Source of the DNA: Prinia subflava
Lineage: Eukaryota; Chordata; Aves; Passeriformes; Cisticolidae
NCBI RefSeq assembly: GCF_021018805.1
Contig: NC_086247.1
Span: forward strand, 141,976,102-142,040,101
Length of the DNA stretch: 64,000 nucleotides
Reading direction: 5' to 3'
Under the pieces are notes generated by a model. The model saw nothing but the letters and a program-made list of their open reading frames with translations. It ran no database searches and was not told the DNA's origin. The number at the start of each line of letters is the position of its first letter. Position 1 is the first letter of the stretch. Positions 1 through 13,434 of the stretch are shown piece after piece. Made by a program: the position numbers and the translations under genes.

Positions 1-2055
1 TGAATACAAATTGCAAAATTCAGTTGATTATTTATACAAGAATGAAAATTCTCTTCTCTTGATTACATTTGTCTTTAGAGGCTGAATTTATAAGTGACCA
101 TTTCTCTGGTCTTTTGAGGAAAATAACTAGAATGAGCAGCTTGAACTCCTTTTATTTGAGAGAAAATCATCAAAACTACATAGTTACAAGACTCTCCATG
201 ACATGCAAATGACACTAATAATATTCCTAAATGTTTCAATTGATCTCTCCTTTTGAATGACACACAAATCCAACTTTGGTTTTCTTTTACACCCTCCAGA
301 CACAGAGAGTGGGAATGACTTCAAAGCACACAGGGATTGTGAGATTTAATGTCTGATTTCAGAAGGGGCCTTTATGCTCTCCAGTACGTATCAACTCTCA
401 GTAGATCCTGCACCTGATGAGCAGATTTATAGCCCGCCAGCATGTTATAAAAAAAATCTTGTTTTGATCTTTGTATACTGAAATTTATTTCAGCTGGTAG
501 TAATTACACCAGAACTTCCATGACAAATGATGCATATCTTATCAAACGCAGCTAAAACCTGGAATATCACAGTTCAGAGCTAACCATGCCTTCCACAGAG
601 ATCATCTCCAATTTTGGCTCCTGCTGCTGCTTGAGGCAGGTGTGAGAATGGACTTTGGACCTGTAGCACTACCAAAAGCTGACATATGCTGGAGGATTGC
701 TAAGACTTGTCAGCTTCTTTGATAGCATCACCCACATAAAACAGATGGAAATGTGGTTGTGAAATTCCTATACGTTGATTTCCTGTCTGTGGTATCATCT
801 AACTAAACAAATGAGAACTTCTAAGCCATATGGTCTCTCAACTGGCTCTTCATTTCTTACTCTACGGGAAGGAGAAAAGAGAGCTTTATTATGAAATATT
901 GAACTGAAAATCCTTTTTGAGAAGGTACTGTTAAGATTATTTCCTCATAGAGATAAAAAAAAAAAAAACCAAAAAAAAACCCCCTCCAAACCAATGGAAT
1001 CAGAACAATACAATGCATACTGGTTTTAACAAAGACAGCTGGGGACTTTGTTTATTTTTTCCCCTGTAATGTCTGTGTGTCACATTTCTGGAGATAGAGA
1101 AGTTTAGGATCTGGCAAAGAATATTCAGGATATAATAATTGCCCCTAAATTCAGAAATTGATAAACAAGCAAAATTCTCCTCAACATATTGATTCTGATA
1201 CATTTTATAGAGTTATAAAAAATATTGACTGAAAATATACTCTCAAGCAAGGTCCCTGTTGCACAACAGCACATATAGTAAAATCATACCCACAGGCATT
1301 CCAGCCTTTTCCACAATGCGGCCTTCAGCTTTTCCTTATGGAGAGAATTTTTTGAACTATAAGTCATAATCCTTTAGGTAAAAGATGCTGTCAATAAATT
1401 AAAAAATATTAATACAATGATTTCATGCTTGTAGGAAAATAATAAATGGATACTTTTTATCATTTCAAAAAATGGCAGGAAAAGACTTTGAAAATCAGTC
1501 TTTTATATTAACATTGCCTCCATTGCTGAAAGGATTTTTCTTTATTTTGCTTATTCTGTTGAAAACATTTTAGCTTAATCTGAAAAAGACAGAATTCTTT
1601 TGTTTTTTAAAGGCACAGATTACTTTCCCCCCTCTTTTAACTTGCTTCTTTTTGAGTGAAAGGGATATTGAAAATACCCAAATCCCTGGGTTCGTTGTTA
1701 TAAGGAAGAGATTGCTCAAGAAAAAAATTAAGTAAGCTGAGAATTCAAATTTGTCTGTTGTCAGATATTGAAGTTCTTTTCTGTAAGGAGTGTGACTGCA
1801 TCTTTCAGTGGTCAAGAAAAGTAGCCTTACAAATTTTGGGCTGAGGCACCTTCCCTCTAAACAGGCCAAGAAGTCAATTTGTTTTTGTTTAGACTGAAAA
1901 GTCTGCAGCTGTGACATGCTCTCCTGTTGTATGTCTGACTCTGCTACAACATGACTGTTATTGAATAAAATCTCTTTTGTTTATCTTTAATGTGAGTCCC
2001 TGGCCATGGTGAAGGCAAATCTGATATAAAAGCTCACTGGAATTCAGGAAAACAG
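1..2055. other. AT-rich stretch, no gene seen
   Basis: Single-copy-looking DNA. The largest open frame is on the minus strand at 1570-1917 (115 codons). It has no recognisable domain and its residues look like translated non-coding DNA (Phe/Leu/Lys/Ser rich). An A-rich run interrupted by CC lies at 955-979. No splice-bounded exon candidate or RNA gene was recognised. Confidence 0.55.
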
Positions 2056-2070
2056 TCTCTCTCTCTCTCT

Positions 2071-2119
<49 letters not shown>

Positions 2120-2152
2120 TTTCTCTTTCTCTTTCTCTCTCTCTCTCTCTCC
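2056..2152. repeat. (CT)n / (GA)n microsatellite tract
   Basis: About 97 bp of almost uninterrupted CT dinucleotides on the plus strand. They are broken by a few CC and TTT units, which grade into CTTT-type variants near 2116-2135. One strand is pure pyrimidine and the other pure purine, so the tract has mirror symmetry, the type able to form triplex (H-DNA) under torsion. It encodes the Glu/Arg run in a spurious minus-strand open frame at 1958-2293, which is therefore not a gene. Confidence 0.95.
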
Positions 2153-2298
2153 ATTTTTGTTTTTTTGGGGATGAGCACTGCTGGTTAACTGCCTTTGCAG
2201 AATGTTTTTGTTTTTAACAATAGAGACAGTGTTCACTTCTCTCTTCCTGCTGTTCAAGACAAGTTTCTTAGGTTGCACTCCAAGTTCTTTCATTGTGG

Positions 2299-2324
2299 TT
2301 ACAGTTAACTGAGGTTAACTGTAA
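2299..2324. repeat. Perfect 11-bp inverted repeat, 4-nt loop
   Basis: The arm TTACAGTTAAC is followed by TGAG and then its exact reverse complement. An A run (2329-2343, 15 bases) follows five bases later. It resembles a bacterial hairpin-plus-tract terminator, but in this vertebrate context that resemblance has no known meaning. Confidence 0.85.
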
Positions 2325-2343
2325 AATTAAAAAAAAAAAAAAA

Positions 2344-5300
2344 CAAAACACCTGATTGTTATCACAGAAACACTGAAATGTCAATCAAGGATATAGGATG
2401 CAGTGCTATGTTCTGGTGAATCACCAGAAACCAGCAGATAGTCCCTCTTGAAAAGCCTGATGTGTAAAGATATAAGGCCAGATTATAAGAAGAGTGAGTG
2501 ATAGAGGCCAACATTGTGTCAGGCCCAGGACTGAAGAAAGAGCAGCACTAAAGGTAAAGTAACCAAGGGATGTAGTATTAAAAGGAGATAATGAGAATGA
2601 AAAAACAAAAAAAGGAAGTAAAAGGGCCATCAATGAATACACAGAGAAGAAAATTCATTGTGTATGGAAGCTGTCAGGCAAAGCAAGGGTGGAAGGGATT
2701 TCCAGTAGTAATAGGAAAAGATTATCAGAATAAAAATTAAAGAAACATTTTGGGATTGTTTCTTCATTTGTTCCTTCATATGTTCCTTCTAGCCTGAACA
2801 CGCTTCAACATTGCTGAGAACTATTCAACGGAATTTGCAGCCAAGAGGCCTTCAGAAATCATTACAGGGTATCAAAAGAAGAGATGGCCTTGTACAGATC
2901 TAACTCTCCTGTAAGGTACTTGCCCCAGGGAAGGGATATGGAAATGTAAAGTTTTGGAGATATGGGTCAGAAATAATTAAACCAGTCTCACGTTGATAGA
3001 AAAAAGTTTGTATTAACTTCTGGAGAAATTTTAGGAGTTGTCCTTTCATCTTTCAGCTTTTTATTCTTCTGTCCCCTTAGTAACTTGTTGACAAATTAAT
3101 TATTTTAAAGGCCAGCTTGTTAATTTAAGATGTGAACAACTTGGTATAGACCAGTAAGGAAAATGTATTGAAAAGTAAACAGTCATATTACCATTTGTGA
3201 AACACGTTACCTGTAACTAATTACTCAAACTGATTATTGAAATAACCTTCTATTAGTGACAGGCATGAACATAGATGGCCAACACAATAGCAAACTTTGT
3301 GTCTCACCTGTAGAATTCCTGAATTGTGTGTTATCAGAACATTCTGACCTAGGACAAGGCTCAATAGAAAAACAACAACAACAACAAAACCATGGTCTAC
3401 AACTTGGGAGACGGTTTCTATTTGCTAAACGTACTGCATAAAGGAGTTTATTTTCAAGGACAACACCAGCAGTTACCTTGTGTCAGATGGTCCAACACAT
3501 TAAGTGAGCTGGTTTAGTTTGTCAGCCATGTTTCATTGATTAGAACATTTCTTTAATCAGGTGCAGTCCCACAGAGTGAAAGCACAAAGACAAGAGATGC
3601 GCACAGACCAAGTTTGTTTTGTCGACACAGTGTGAGAAATGGCTGCTGAGAACACGTCCCTTGGTACTGCTGGTCTGAAGCTGTGTCCAGGCTCACCTTC
3701 TGGACTGTGCTCTGAAGCATCCCTGAGCTGTGTGACCCTACACAAGTGAACCACTGCTGTATTTGACCTATGAGCACAGTCATGGTTTCCCCTGCCTGGA
3801 AGCTACAGAGCAGAGAAAGGGCTGCATTTTTCTGTGCCATGTGCTCTTATCCAACCCAGAATTACTAAAGTACATGTCCCACATGGTAAGTGGGAGGTAA
3901 TCTCAAACCCATAACACTAATAACCTAAGAAAACCCAAAGTTACAAATACTTACTTTTTTTTTCAATGAAAATCATGTTGTTTTCATAATCACCCCTCAA
4001 AGAAGAAGCAAATCAGATGTCTGCATGGTTTGTGTTTTATTCTTGCCTTTTTTATTTCCTGATAAATCACTGGTTGTACCCAGTGATCCCAGAAGGATGA
4101 AAAAAAATAGAAGCCTAAAGATATTCATGGTGATGTAGAATTTTTACAGGTAGTGTTGTCTGTGCTTCCCAAAGGTCACTGTAACACAGAGCTTAGCATA
4201 AATTTACCTGTCATCTCAGCTATCATCTCAGACAGAGATTAACTCATTTGGCTCCTTGAGTTCAACACTTGACCAACACTGACCCTTGCCATGGATACCT
4301 AGACTTGTATCCATCCACAACAGGCCCAAACTGTTTCCTTCCTCAGAACAAGCTCAGCTGCATTACCTGAATGAAGCAATATCAACTAACAAAAAAAAAG
4401 GTAAATTTGGCACTAGGAAGCAGGAGCTGGATTGACAACTGTGATAGGCAAGTAAAGACTGCAGTTATTATTGTTTAATTGCCATGGCAACTAAACATGG
4501 CCTTTTTTGCTGAAATAATATCACGGTAACACCTTACTCACTGTAAAAAAATAATAATCAGTCAACTTAGATTGCTATCGGGACTGAACTCTGGTGAAAA
4601 CTGTAGACTTGGAAAAGAAAGGTTAATAAAAAACACAGAACAGAAAACAAGGTTAGAGGTGATGTTTTGCCTGTGAGGGGTTTTCCAGAATGCAGAAGAA
4701 AAAGATTAGTTCCAGAGACAAGATGAGCATTAGCTCCCTGGTTTCTCCTTTCTACCCATAACCTTTTTAGAGTCATTCCAAAGCACACAACAGTGCCTGC
4801 AGCTGTAATGCCACCTTCAACTTCTGTTATCTATCCCAGTTTTCAATATATATCACTATCAATTCCTTGCAGTCTTTTGAGGCAGCTACAAATTATAATT
4901 GTTTCACACCTTTATTAGAAATTTATATCTCTTAAGTAATCTGACAGCATTTCGTGTGCTTCTTTTTCAGTTACTGGAAAAATGGGAAGTTTGTGAAATC
5001 ACAGCTGTGGCACTGGCATTTCTCTTTTCACCATTTTGGACTATGACTGTGTAAACTAAACATATCCATGAAGCAACTGCACTGACTCATTTTGATGCAT
5101 TTTCTTCTTTTGTGACACTGTTATATTAAAGACTAAAGGAATGCACCATGAAAAAAAATAAAACACTTGATCATCTCAACTCAGTTCTTCCTATTGTTTG
5201 CTATGCATCTCCTTATATTACTTTTTAATATTTTATAGACTTTAAAATAGCTGAATCTGAAAATTTTCATTTATCCTTACCTTATAAACATTTTGCATGC

Positions 5301-6608
5301 TGAGAACTGCACAGGAACAAAGAATAATTGTAAAGCTCAAAGCCAGTACACTTTAACTTACAAGAGAAATAATAATTTAAAAACTTTTACTGAAGTAAAA
5401 ACAGTGACTAACACTCTCAGTTGTTAGACAAAGTTTAGCTTGATTTCAGTTAAATTCTTTCAGGAAAAGGTGCATGCTATGAAGATCTGGGAAGTAAATA
5501 TTACTGGAAATTGAGTACCTACTGTTTTATTAATGAATTAAGGAAGTTATATGGTCCTATTAAAAAAATATCTTGACTATGGATTTTATTTTACAAAAAA
5601 CTTTTAATTATATTTTTGTGACTTTTCTTGATGAAAAGCAAGTGAATGGCTATAATGCCAGTCATACTGACAGAAGTGTTTCATGGATCCTTATGTTCAT
5701 AGACAAGTCTCCATAACTGTTTAGAATAATATTGTATTTCCTATTAAGAAATGACTTCTTCTTCTTTCTTTTCAGTCCAATGAACATCTTCAGTTCATAG
5801 ATGGTCTAAAGAAGATTAAGAACTCCATTAGTTCTAATTTGCTATGCAATTCTGCATAGTGATTTGCAAGATTAAAAAGACTGAGTATGTATATTGAGAC
5901 TATTTGTTAATACTCAGATAGGAGTAGTGTTAATAACACTAAAACACACAAAAAAAATCAGTTATATAATTTTGTCTGCTGTCTTTAATAAGTTTACTTT
6001 TGCATAAAGGAAAGGATCAAGACTCAAAATGTTGGCACTTACTTTTAAAAAGCCATTAAAATCATTAGTTTACATCATTAAGTTTTTAAAAAAACAGACA
6101 TTAGCCCCACTATGCAGTGTCAGGAAAATTTATTTTAAACCTCCAAACCTTTAGTGCAAGCAATCACTCACATTGCCCACAAATTCTTTGCTTCCAAATT
6201 GCTTGGTGGCTTCCAGGGAAGTGATACACATCATTCTGCACCCTGGCACTGCTGGGGGAGCTTGGAAGAGCACGGGAAAGTCCAAACATTACCAAGTTCA
6301 ATGTTCCTTGCTCTGCATTCAAGTAAACGCTATTCATCTGTGTGTTCAGCTAGTTTAAGGACACGGAGCTAATGGAGTTTCTGTCTCTTTAAATGCCATT
6401 CACAAGTGATAACTTGTGGAACAGTTTAACTATAAAGAATACACTTTCTGTTCCAGAAGAATTTTATCTTATTTTTAACTTTACAAAAGCACTATAGGAC
6501 TAAAAACAGGCAATCATGGGCATATCCCTTTAAATTCTTGCTCTGTGTTCATTCTCCTTTAACCACCCTACAACTGTATCTGACATTCAGGAACCCTACT
6601 GAAAATTC
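2344..6608. other. AT-rich stretch, no gene seen
   Basis: No exon, RNA gene or recognised transposon. The region around 3553-3840 is a little less AT-rich and is open for 95 codons on the minus strand, but the translation matches no family I recognise and the same interval is open in a second frame. A short segment at about 6215-6290 has a faint resemblance to the GC-richer middle part of CR1, too weak to call. Confidence 0.5.
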
Positions 6609-6641
6609 AAAAAAAAAAAAGAAAAAAAAGAAAAAAAAAAG
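6609..6641. repeat. A-rich simple repeat
   Basis: Runs of 8-12 A separated by single G residues. It generates the poly-Phe tail of a spurious minus-strand frame at 6596-6778. Confidence 0.9.
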
Positions 6642-9600
6642 AATGCTACCAGACAAAAAAAATATCTGTCCTGAGAAAATCCTGCCCTAGCATGCACAGG
6701 ATATATCCCTTCAGAGAAGCATTTCTGAGAATTGTTTTCAGATTTGAAAACTATTTCCATTTGATCATTAAAATGCAATTAAGTCTTCATCACATATAGA
6801 ATCCTATGAATCATGTCAACAAAATAGGAATTCAGATGTGCCTTACTTTATAACTTGAAAGTTCTACCTTATACATGAGTCTTCATTCTACACTGATAAA
6901 AAAACACGGCATAAATTTGAACTGAAATGCCAGAGATAAAGTTAATTTTCAAACCTGTTCAATTCAATATCCACTGTTCAAACCAACAAGGTCTCTGATT
7001 CTGGGCAGTTAATCAACACTTTCACACACAGAAATGGGTTCAGGGTTTGCTTAATTTAGATCATCTTTCTGGTCAAGTTAATAATGACAAAGGAAATAAG
7101 AAGATACAAGAAGGTAATTTTTGCATTGCTGGATGGAACAGGGAGCCATGTTTTCTATAATCTGTAATTCATATCTATCTCAGCTAGATCATATTACACC
7201 AAAAAACAAAAAAGGCTGCCACATATTTTATCTTATGGGGCCCACTTGAATGCATTTATTATTTTGTTTATTTATTTTAAATGTAATTTTAAAGATTTAG
7301 TACATGGGTGCCATATAATAAATGAAGCAGAGAGGATTTATTTAGAACTTCACAGAACTGACCATAGCTGCTCTTGACAAACAAAATTTTTAATCTGTCC
7401 TTTATAAAATTCCTATTAAAGTAATCAGCTGCAGGCATTGGTGAGAGCATTTAGGAAAACACCAATATGTCAGAATGTTTTTGATACTTGAGGGCTATTT
7501 TTTATTAAATGATTCTTCCCTAGATGGTTCATCTCTGACTGAGAAGTGATTTTTATGAGAAGCATTCGTTAAGAAACAATGGAAATCAAATAATCCTATA
7601 ATTTTTCAGCTTAGCCTATATCTACTCTGTTATCTTTCCTATAATATATGACTTTCTCTAAAAGTTTCAGAGGAAGAAATCAACAGCCTCCTTCTTTAAA
7701 ATCTTGATAATACAATGATTACTAAAATACTATTGTTAAGTGGAGTGAGTATTTTCTGGTTTACATTGTGGGGCCTAAATCTGATGAAAGATGAGCTATT
7801 TGGCTGCCTTTGAAATGTGGCTTTCAAACCAAATGATTACCCCACACCTAACTATTATGCGTCTCTTTAAATTACTTTTGTCTAAAAAGAGATTTTTTAA
7901 AAAAACTCCAGTCTTGCTCTCATTGAAGGAATAAAGATTATCACTTTTTGATAGCTGTAGGCATGCACAGATAAAATAATTATCTATTACAACTCTCTTT
8001 AAGCCAGTAAGGTGGATCATTTCATGTTTTTAGGCTTTGCAAAGGCAGAATTCATATGAATCTCAAAAATCAGAGAAAGACCACAGTCATAAGGTGAGAA
8101 CTGTGCTCTATTCTACTTTTTCTAGTGTTCCATCTGTTATTTTCACACAGTTGGTAAAACCTCATGATGGGGAATACAGGTGAATGATGAAACTGCGCTG
8201 TGTAATTGTGGTAAGGCTTCCTAGGAAAAAAAAATGTGTGGGATTTTTAAAGCTGAAGAAAGAGAAGGAAGAATGATCATCAGAACTAATCTTTTGGAGG
8301 AAGATTAGTAGCTCAGGAAAACCATTAATTGTCTTTTAAAGCACACTCTACTGCTAATACAGTTAGAAATATTAATTATTTCCAATTATTAGGTAAGACT
8401 TTGAGAGTTCAGATATTTTTTTTTATCACTAATGAACTTGTAAAGTAATCCTTGTACATCTGACAAGGTATGAAGTGAACAAATTTGGTGAAGTTTACAT
8501 GACAGAGTATAACACACTGTCAGGTCTCTGCCTTTTGTAAGGTGGTGCGGGTGGCCAAACACCAAAGGTGAGTTGTATGTACACAAATTCTGTCCAGGAT
8601 TGCAAACAGACTAAAGTGGCTGAAGCTGCATTAAATCTCAAAATCATTTCTTTAAGACCTTTGACATTTCATGCAGAAGTTGTATAGTTATTCTTAAATT
8701 TTTGCCATAGCTTTTTATATGGCTACACCACTGCCAATCTTACCACATATTCTAGCATGGTTCCAACGTGGTCTTGTAAAACCTCATGTGACAAACAAGA
8801 GAAACTTAGTGTCTTACTCTGTACTCAGCTCTGATAGATAGATCAAAGATAATTATTTAAATTCGTTGCTACAAGCAGCTTACACACTCTCTAAATATAT
8901 GTATATATTTAGGTTCAAAATGGGATTCAGGAAATTCATGAAGACTAAATATATCAGGAGCTATTAAACTAAATTGTGTGGATGCAATCTGGTTCAGAAA
9001 TGCCTCATACAGTAGATTGGAAGTGCCTCCCAGGCACTATGAGTTTTAACAAGTCAAATAGTTTTTGGCTCTGTAGCAAAAAATCCCACTAAAAAAGTAA
9101 TCTTCTTAAGGGTGAGGAATTGGTGAATCAAATTAAAATTCCCAAAAAATATAATTTATTACAATTAATTTTAAACCAAGCCAACCAAAACTCCAACAAT
9201 GTCAGAGTTCTATAAGTACAAAGGTATTGCCCATTTCCATGTTTGAATACTGACCATAATGGGAAATGCTCAGTGTAAAGCAAAGCATTTGGTTAAAGTG
9301 CTGTAAACAAACCCACCTCTTTTGAAGATGCCTCAAAAATGGGAAGCTATTGTAAATAGCAAAGTAGAGACATCTGCAGAGAGTTGTTAACAATTTATTC
9401 TAATTTGTCTATGCTTAGCTATTATGTTTGCTGGAATATGCTGCTGGATTTCATCGTGGCTACACTTCATTGCCCTCAGTATGCTGGAAGTTTGCATCAA
9501 GGACTGGGAAAAAACCTGTGCTCCTAATGCAGTGAGAAATCAGACCAGTATTATATCAGGAACACAAGGACTGCTCCTCCAGGTATTTCTGTTTCCTGAA

Positions 9601-10626
9601 AACATACCCATTTTGACTGCTGCTGGCTGCTTTGTGTCTCCCACAAGCTACTGAGCAGATTTCTGGTGGGACAGAAAACACTCTTCTCCAGATTGTGTAG
9701 TGTCTCCTCTGCTGCACTTTTATAAAGGCTGAAAGCTGATGTACACGCAAAAGCAAAGCTCAAGAGACTTTTCTACACCAGGGCCTCAGATTCTTCCCAG
9801 TATCTTGATAAATACATTGAAATGTGAAGATCTGTGCCTAAATGCACCTCACACATTTTCTCCTGTCAGGTATCTCCACATCTGCAGCAGGAGAGCTTGA
9901 ATCACATGAGAATTTTCATCTTCCAGCATCAGCAACTGTCCTGACACTGATAGAAGCAGGTTGCCCACTTGTGTCTGCAGAAGTACAAAAATGCACTGGT
10001 TAATGAACTTCTCATTCCCCTGAAAGTGTACTGTCCAGCCACAAGCAGGTAGTTTCCTTCAGGGAACAACACATGCAACTTCTTGAATTGATAGAAAATA
10101 GCTGATAAAAAATATTTTATTCTTGTACTTATCATGCCTAATTCTTTGACCAGTACTTAAGATGCCTAAATGGCTTCTGCCCTATAACTTATGTTGTTTC
10201 TTCTAAGGAAGTGGTTTTGTAGATACTATTTGCATAAATGCACTCTTTTCTGTTATCAGAATAATTTCCTGCTTTTGGAGAAAAAAGATCTTCAGAGATG
10301 AGCATATAAGATAATAGTATTGCTATGAAAATATTATCTCTACAATTAAAAAAACCAAAGAAATACTTTGCTTACTTAGGAAGAGTCCATCTGAACCTCA
10401 GTGAACCTTTCAAGTTCATAGTTAAATTATGAAGAGTCAGCTAAATATTTATGTCCTACATTACTACAAGAAGAAGCTCTGGCCTCCTCTGAATCAATAG
10501 CCATGTGTTTCCATTGAGGATAAGATTTTACCTGCAGCTGCAAATACGACCTAGTTCAGAGTATATGGTTTTACCATTATATTTCACATCACATTGACCT
10601 GCTGATCGAGCTTGCATCACATAAAG

Positions 10627-10628
<2 letters not shown>
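6642..10628. other. AT-rich stretch, no gene seen
   Basis: Only small open frames (76 codons or fewer). The frames at 9424-9763 overlap on both strands in a slightly GC-richer patch and show no domain. A short AT palindrome lies at 8891-8912. Confidence 0.5.
8891..8912. repeat. AT palindrome, 10-bp arms
   Basis: CTAAATATAT is followed by GT and then its exact reverse complement. The symmetry is perfect over 22 bp, but the composition is low-complexity TA. Confidence 0.8.

Positions 10629-10655
<27 letters not shown>
10629..10655. repeat. Poly(T) run of 27
   Basis: Uninterrupted T on the plus strand. No retrocopy-like sequence was recognised on the side where the body of a minus-strand processed transcript would lie. 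Confidence 0.95.
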
Positions 10656-10659
<4 letters not shown>

Positions 10660-12110
10660 GCATTATACATATTCAGAAGACAAAAGAAACCCTCTGTTCA
10701 AATCTTCTCATGGTTAAACAGCTGTGAGTCTGATATGCTGAGCACCAGCCAGCTCTTCAGAGAACTGACAGGTAACTAGAGGGCCCATTTCATACTCAGG
10801 CTTACCTCACTGGGTACAAGATCACACAAGCTGTGCTCAGGGGCAAGATGTTATCTGGCCTAGGATTTAAAGTTGACTACAAACCTAAAAACAAGAAAAA
10901 AGAAAAAGACCTAGGCACCTGTCTAGGGAAAGGTTGACATTTTGGTAACTATATTCAAAACAGAGTTCCTGAAAGCCCCTTTTCAAATGCCACATAAGCA
11001 TCAAAGGGACCTAGTCTTCACAGTATTGCATTTTATGACCTTAAAGTTTCCAAAGAGCTTAACTTGTGCACAATTGCAGAAGAGCTCCTGTTCTGACATG
11101 GTTGAACTCTGCACAGTGAGCTCTGCACTGTAAAGCTCTCACTGAAGCCCGGCTGGGCTGCCTTCCTCCACCGAATTCCCCTCAGGGTCTTCCTGACTTG
11201 GTAACCATTATCAGGGTGGAGCTTATGCATACAGACCACATCAGATCCCCAGAAAACACGGAGTGCTTTCACAGATACTGAATCTGTGAAGAGGACACAG
11301 TGCAATTAAACCATTGATTTAAAACATAGGGGTTTCCCCAGGAAGTGGGTGATGAAAGTTAATTCCTCCCTCTGACAAAGGGATTTCTTTCTTCTTAGGT
11401 CAGTGGTCAGAGGTAATAGGCTAATGCATAAAATAACTAAGGTTCTTTGGGCCAGAAAGCAACCAGAAAAGTCAGCATGACTCCTCTGAGAATGACACAT
11501 CCTTTTTGACTTGGCTACTTAGTCGCTACTCAACTGTTCTTTCTGTTTAAAATTCCCTGAATACTGCATTCTTTTCTGAAAAGTGACAAAACAAGTTTCA
11601 ACAAGCATGTGGAATTTAGTTTTCCTCTCCCAGCTGCCAGTGTTACCTGGAGCTCTGTGGTTATTGCATTTGCCTGAGGACAAGCTGAGAGGAATTGATC
11701 TATTCCTGGAAGCTGCAGAGAGCCTCAAGCTCAGGCGGTGCCCTATCCAGATGTCATTTACAAAGAACATGGAAGTGGCTGTGGCTGGTATCTGCTTCAG
11801 GTTGAACAGAATTCTTCAAAGATTGTCAGCCATAACCTGATCTCTGTGATGAGAGAAAGCATTATACCACATGTCAGTGTCTCTCGGGGGAAATCGAAGG
11901 TATACTTTACTTTATAAAAGATATGAACATAGAAATTCAATATTTTTTGTTATTTCTATCTTCTTGAATAACCCAGTCTCTTTCAAACATGTTCCCCTGT
12001 AGAGTTCACAAATACAACCTATGCTCAATTATGCAAAATATGGACAGATAAGGTAGCAGCTGATACACCCATTTGGACACGGAAAAATCAGGATCCTTCC
12101 GGTCAGAAGG
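10656..12110. other. Mixed-composition stretch, no gene seen
   Basis: The interval 11033-11840 is moderately GC-richer, with overlapping short open frames on both strands (up to 90 codons). None carries a recognised domain or convincing paired splice sites. Confidence 0.5.
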
Positions 12111-12292
12111 ATCACAGAACCATAGAATGAACTGGGTTGGAAAAGGCCTCAAAGATCATCTATTTCCAACTGCCCTGCCATGGGTAGGGATGCCATCCAC
12201 TCGATCTAGTTGCTCAGGGCCCCATCCAACCTGGCTTTGAACACTTCCAGGGGTGGAACAGCCACCACTTCTCTGGACAGTCTGTTCCAGCA
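12111..12292 (-). mobile_element. CR1 LINE 3' end fragment (5'-truncated)
   Basis: Read on the plus strand, the segment opens with ATCACAGAACCATAGAATG, then CTGGGTTGGAAAAGGCCTC, a GATCATCT block, CTGCCATGGGTAGGGATGCC, CCCATCCAACCTGGCTTTGA, and ends around CTCTGGACAGTCTGTTCCAG. This order is the reverse complement of the avian CR1 3' untranslated end, so the element is inserted on the minus strand. About 180 bp remain and no reverse-transcriptase part is present, which is usual because most CR1 copies are severely 5'-truncated. It has no poly(A) tail, as expected for CR1. A 64-codon minus-strand frame over it (12206-12400) is not a gene. Confidence 0.93.
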
Positions 12293-13384
12293 TGGCCAGC
12301 CCCCAGCTTTGCTATCTATACCCTGTCTGTCTACCCCAGAAACACACAAGTTTGATGCTTCTTCTACTTTTTGGTCAGAGATTATATGATTTAGTCTCAT
12401 CCCCCTGGCTCTTGTGTGGTCTATTTATCCCTCCACAAAAGAAAATTGAAGGGATTAATCAGCTTTCAATGTGAAAAGAGGTAAAGACTCAATAAAGATT
12501 TGCATCATCTCTTAGTAGCATAACACACATTTTAATGTGCTTTTGCTTGACATGCAAGGCCAGTACAATATGAAAGATTGCTAATGAATACAATAAAGCC
12601 TAACATTAAGCTTTTGACTTCATCCAGGAATAGCGTATAATGCAAAGCTGAGGTCAAAAATCAACACCTAAATCTTTGTGCTATGGTATTTTTCATGTCA
12701 ATATGATCCAAAGTTGTTTTCTATTTATATTTCTTGGACTTTATCAATTTAAGACAGCAGTTTGAGATTTATTTAAGTATAGGATGTTAGATATAATTTG
12801 CATCTATTAGAGCAAGGTAGACCTTTTGCTGCCCTCATGGGCGTATGAATGTCAAAAAGACTCAACATTCCAGGAATACCATAATGAACTAAACATGAAG
12901 TCAGATTCATGGGGAAAAAAGCCACATCAAAGGTGAAGCATGTTTTCAATCAATCTCTTCAGATGATTCAGCTACAAGCATCAAAATTGTATAACGACCT
13001 GCAGACCTGATTCCCATGCACAGCTGTGTGAAGTAAACCAACAGCAAATGAGCTGTGAAAACCACTATTTTCACTGAGAGACTAAGTAAAGTAACATTTA
13101 TTTGAACCTTTTTGTGTTCCAATGAGATTTTATTTTAAAGAGACACTAAAAGCATAACATAATTATGCATTAGCGTTTCCCGGCACAGAAAGGAATCCAA
13201 AATTGACCTCTTTTGTACTTCTAATCAAAATTATCTTCGCATCATAGTTAAAAAAAATCTAAATCCTCTGTATTCAAAACACGGTTGGGTTGATTTCTTT
13301 TCTAAGGATATAAAGTTGTATGATGCCCAGAAATGCCAGAAGTGTGTATGTTTGTAAATTTTTATATCTAGGTGCACAAAGAGA
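12293..13384. other. AT-rich stretch, no gene seen
   Basis: Nothing recognisable beyond scattered AT-rich motifs. There is no open frame of note until the TA/TG-rich patch that follows. Confidence 0.5.
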
Positions 13385-13434
13385 TGCATATATGTATAGA
13401 TATGAATCTTTGCATACATAGATACATATATGCA
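13385..13434. repeat. Inverted repeat, 13-bp perfect outer arms
   Basis: TGCATATATGTAT at 13385-13397 is matched by its exact reverse complement at 13422-13434, with a partly complementary 24-nt spacer. It lies inside a TA/TG/CA-rich patch (about 13370-13480) that also gives low-complexity Tyr/Ile/Cys-rich frames on both strands. It could be a cruciform-prone site or simply decayed (TATG)n simple sequence. Confidence 0.8.

Noticed and set aside
1958..2293. Minus-strand frame rich in Glu-Arg repeats
   Set aside because: The repeat is translation of the (CT)n microsatellite, not a charged protein domain.
2299..2343. Hairpin plus A tract read as an intrinsic terminator
   Set aside because: Rho-independent termination is bacterial, while this DNA is from a vertebrate, and the tract would have to be T on the transcribed sense strand.
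6215..6290. Possible CR1 middle-region similarity
   Set aside because: Only scattered words agree, with no continuous block and no 3' end. Too weak to list.
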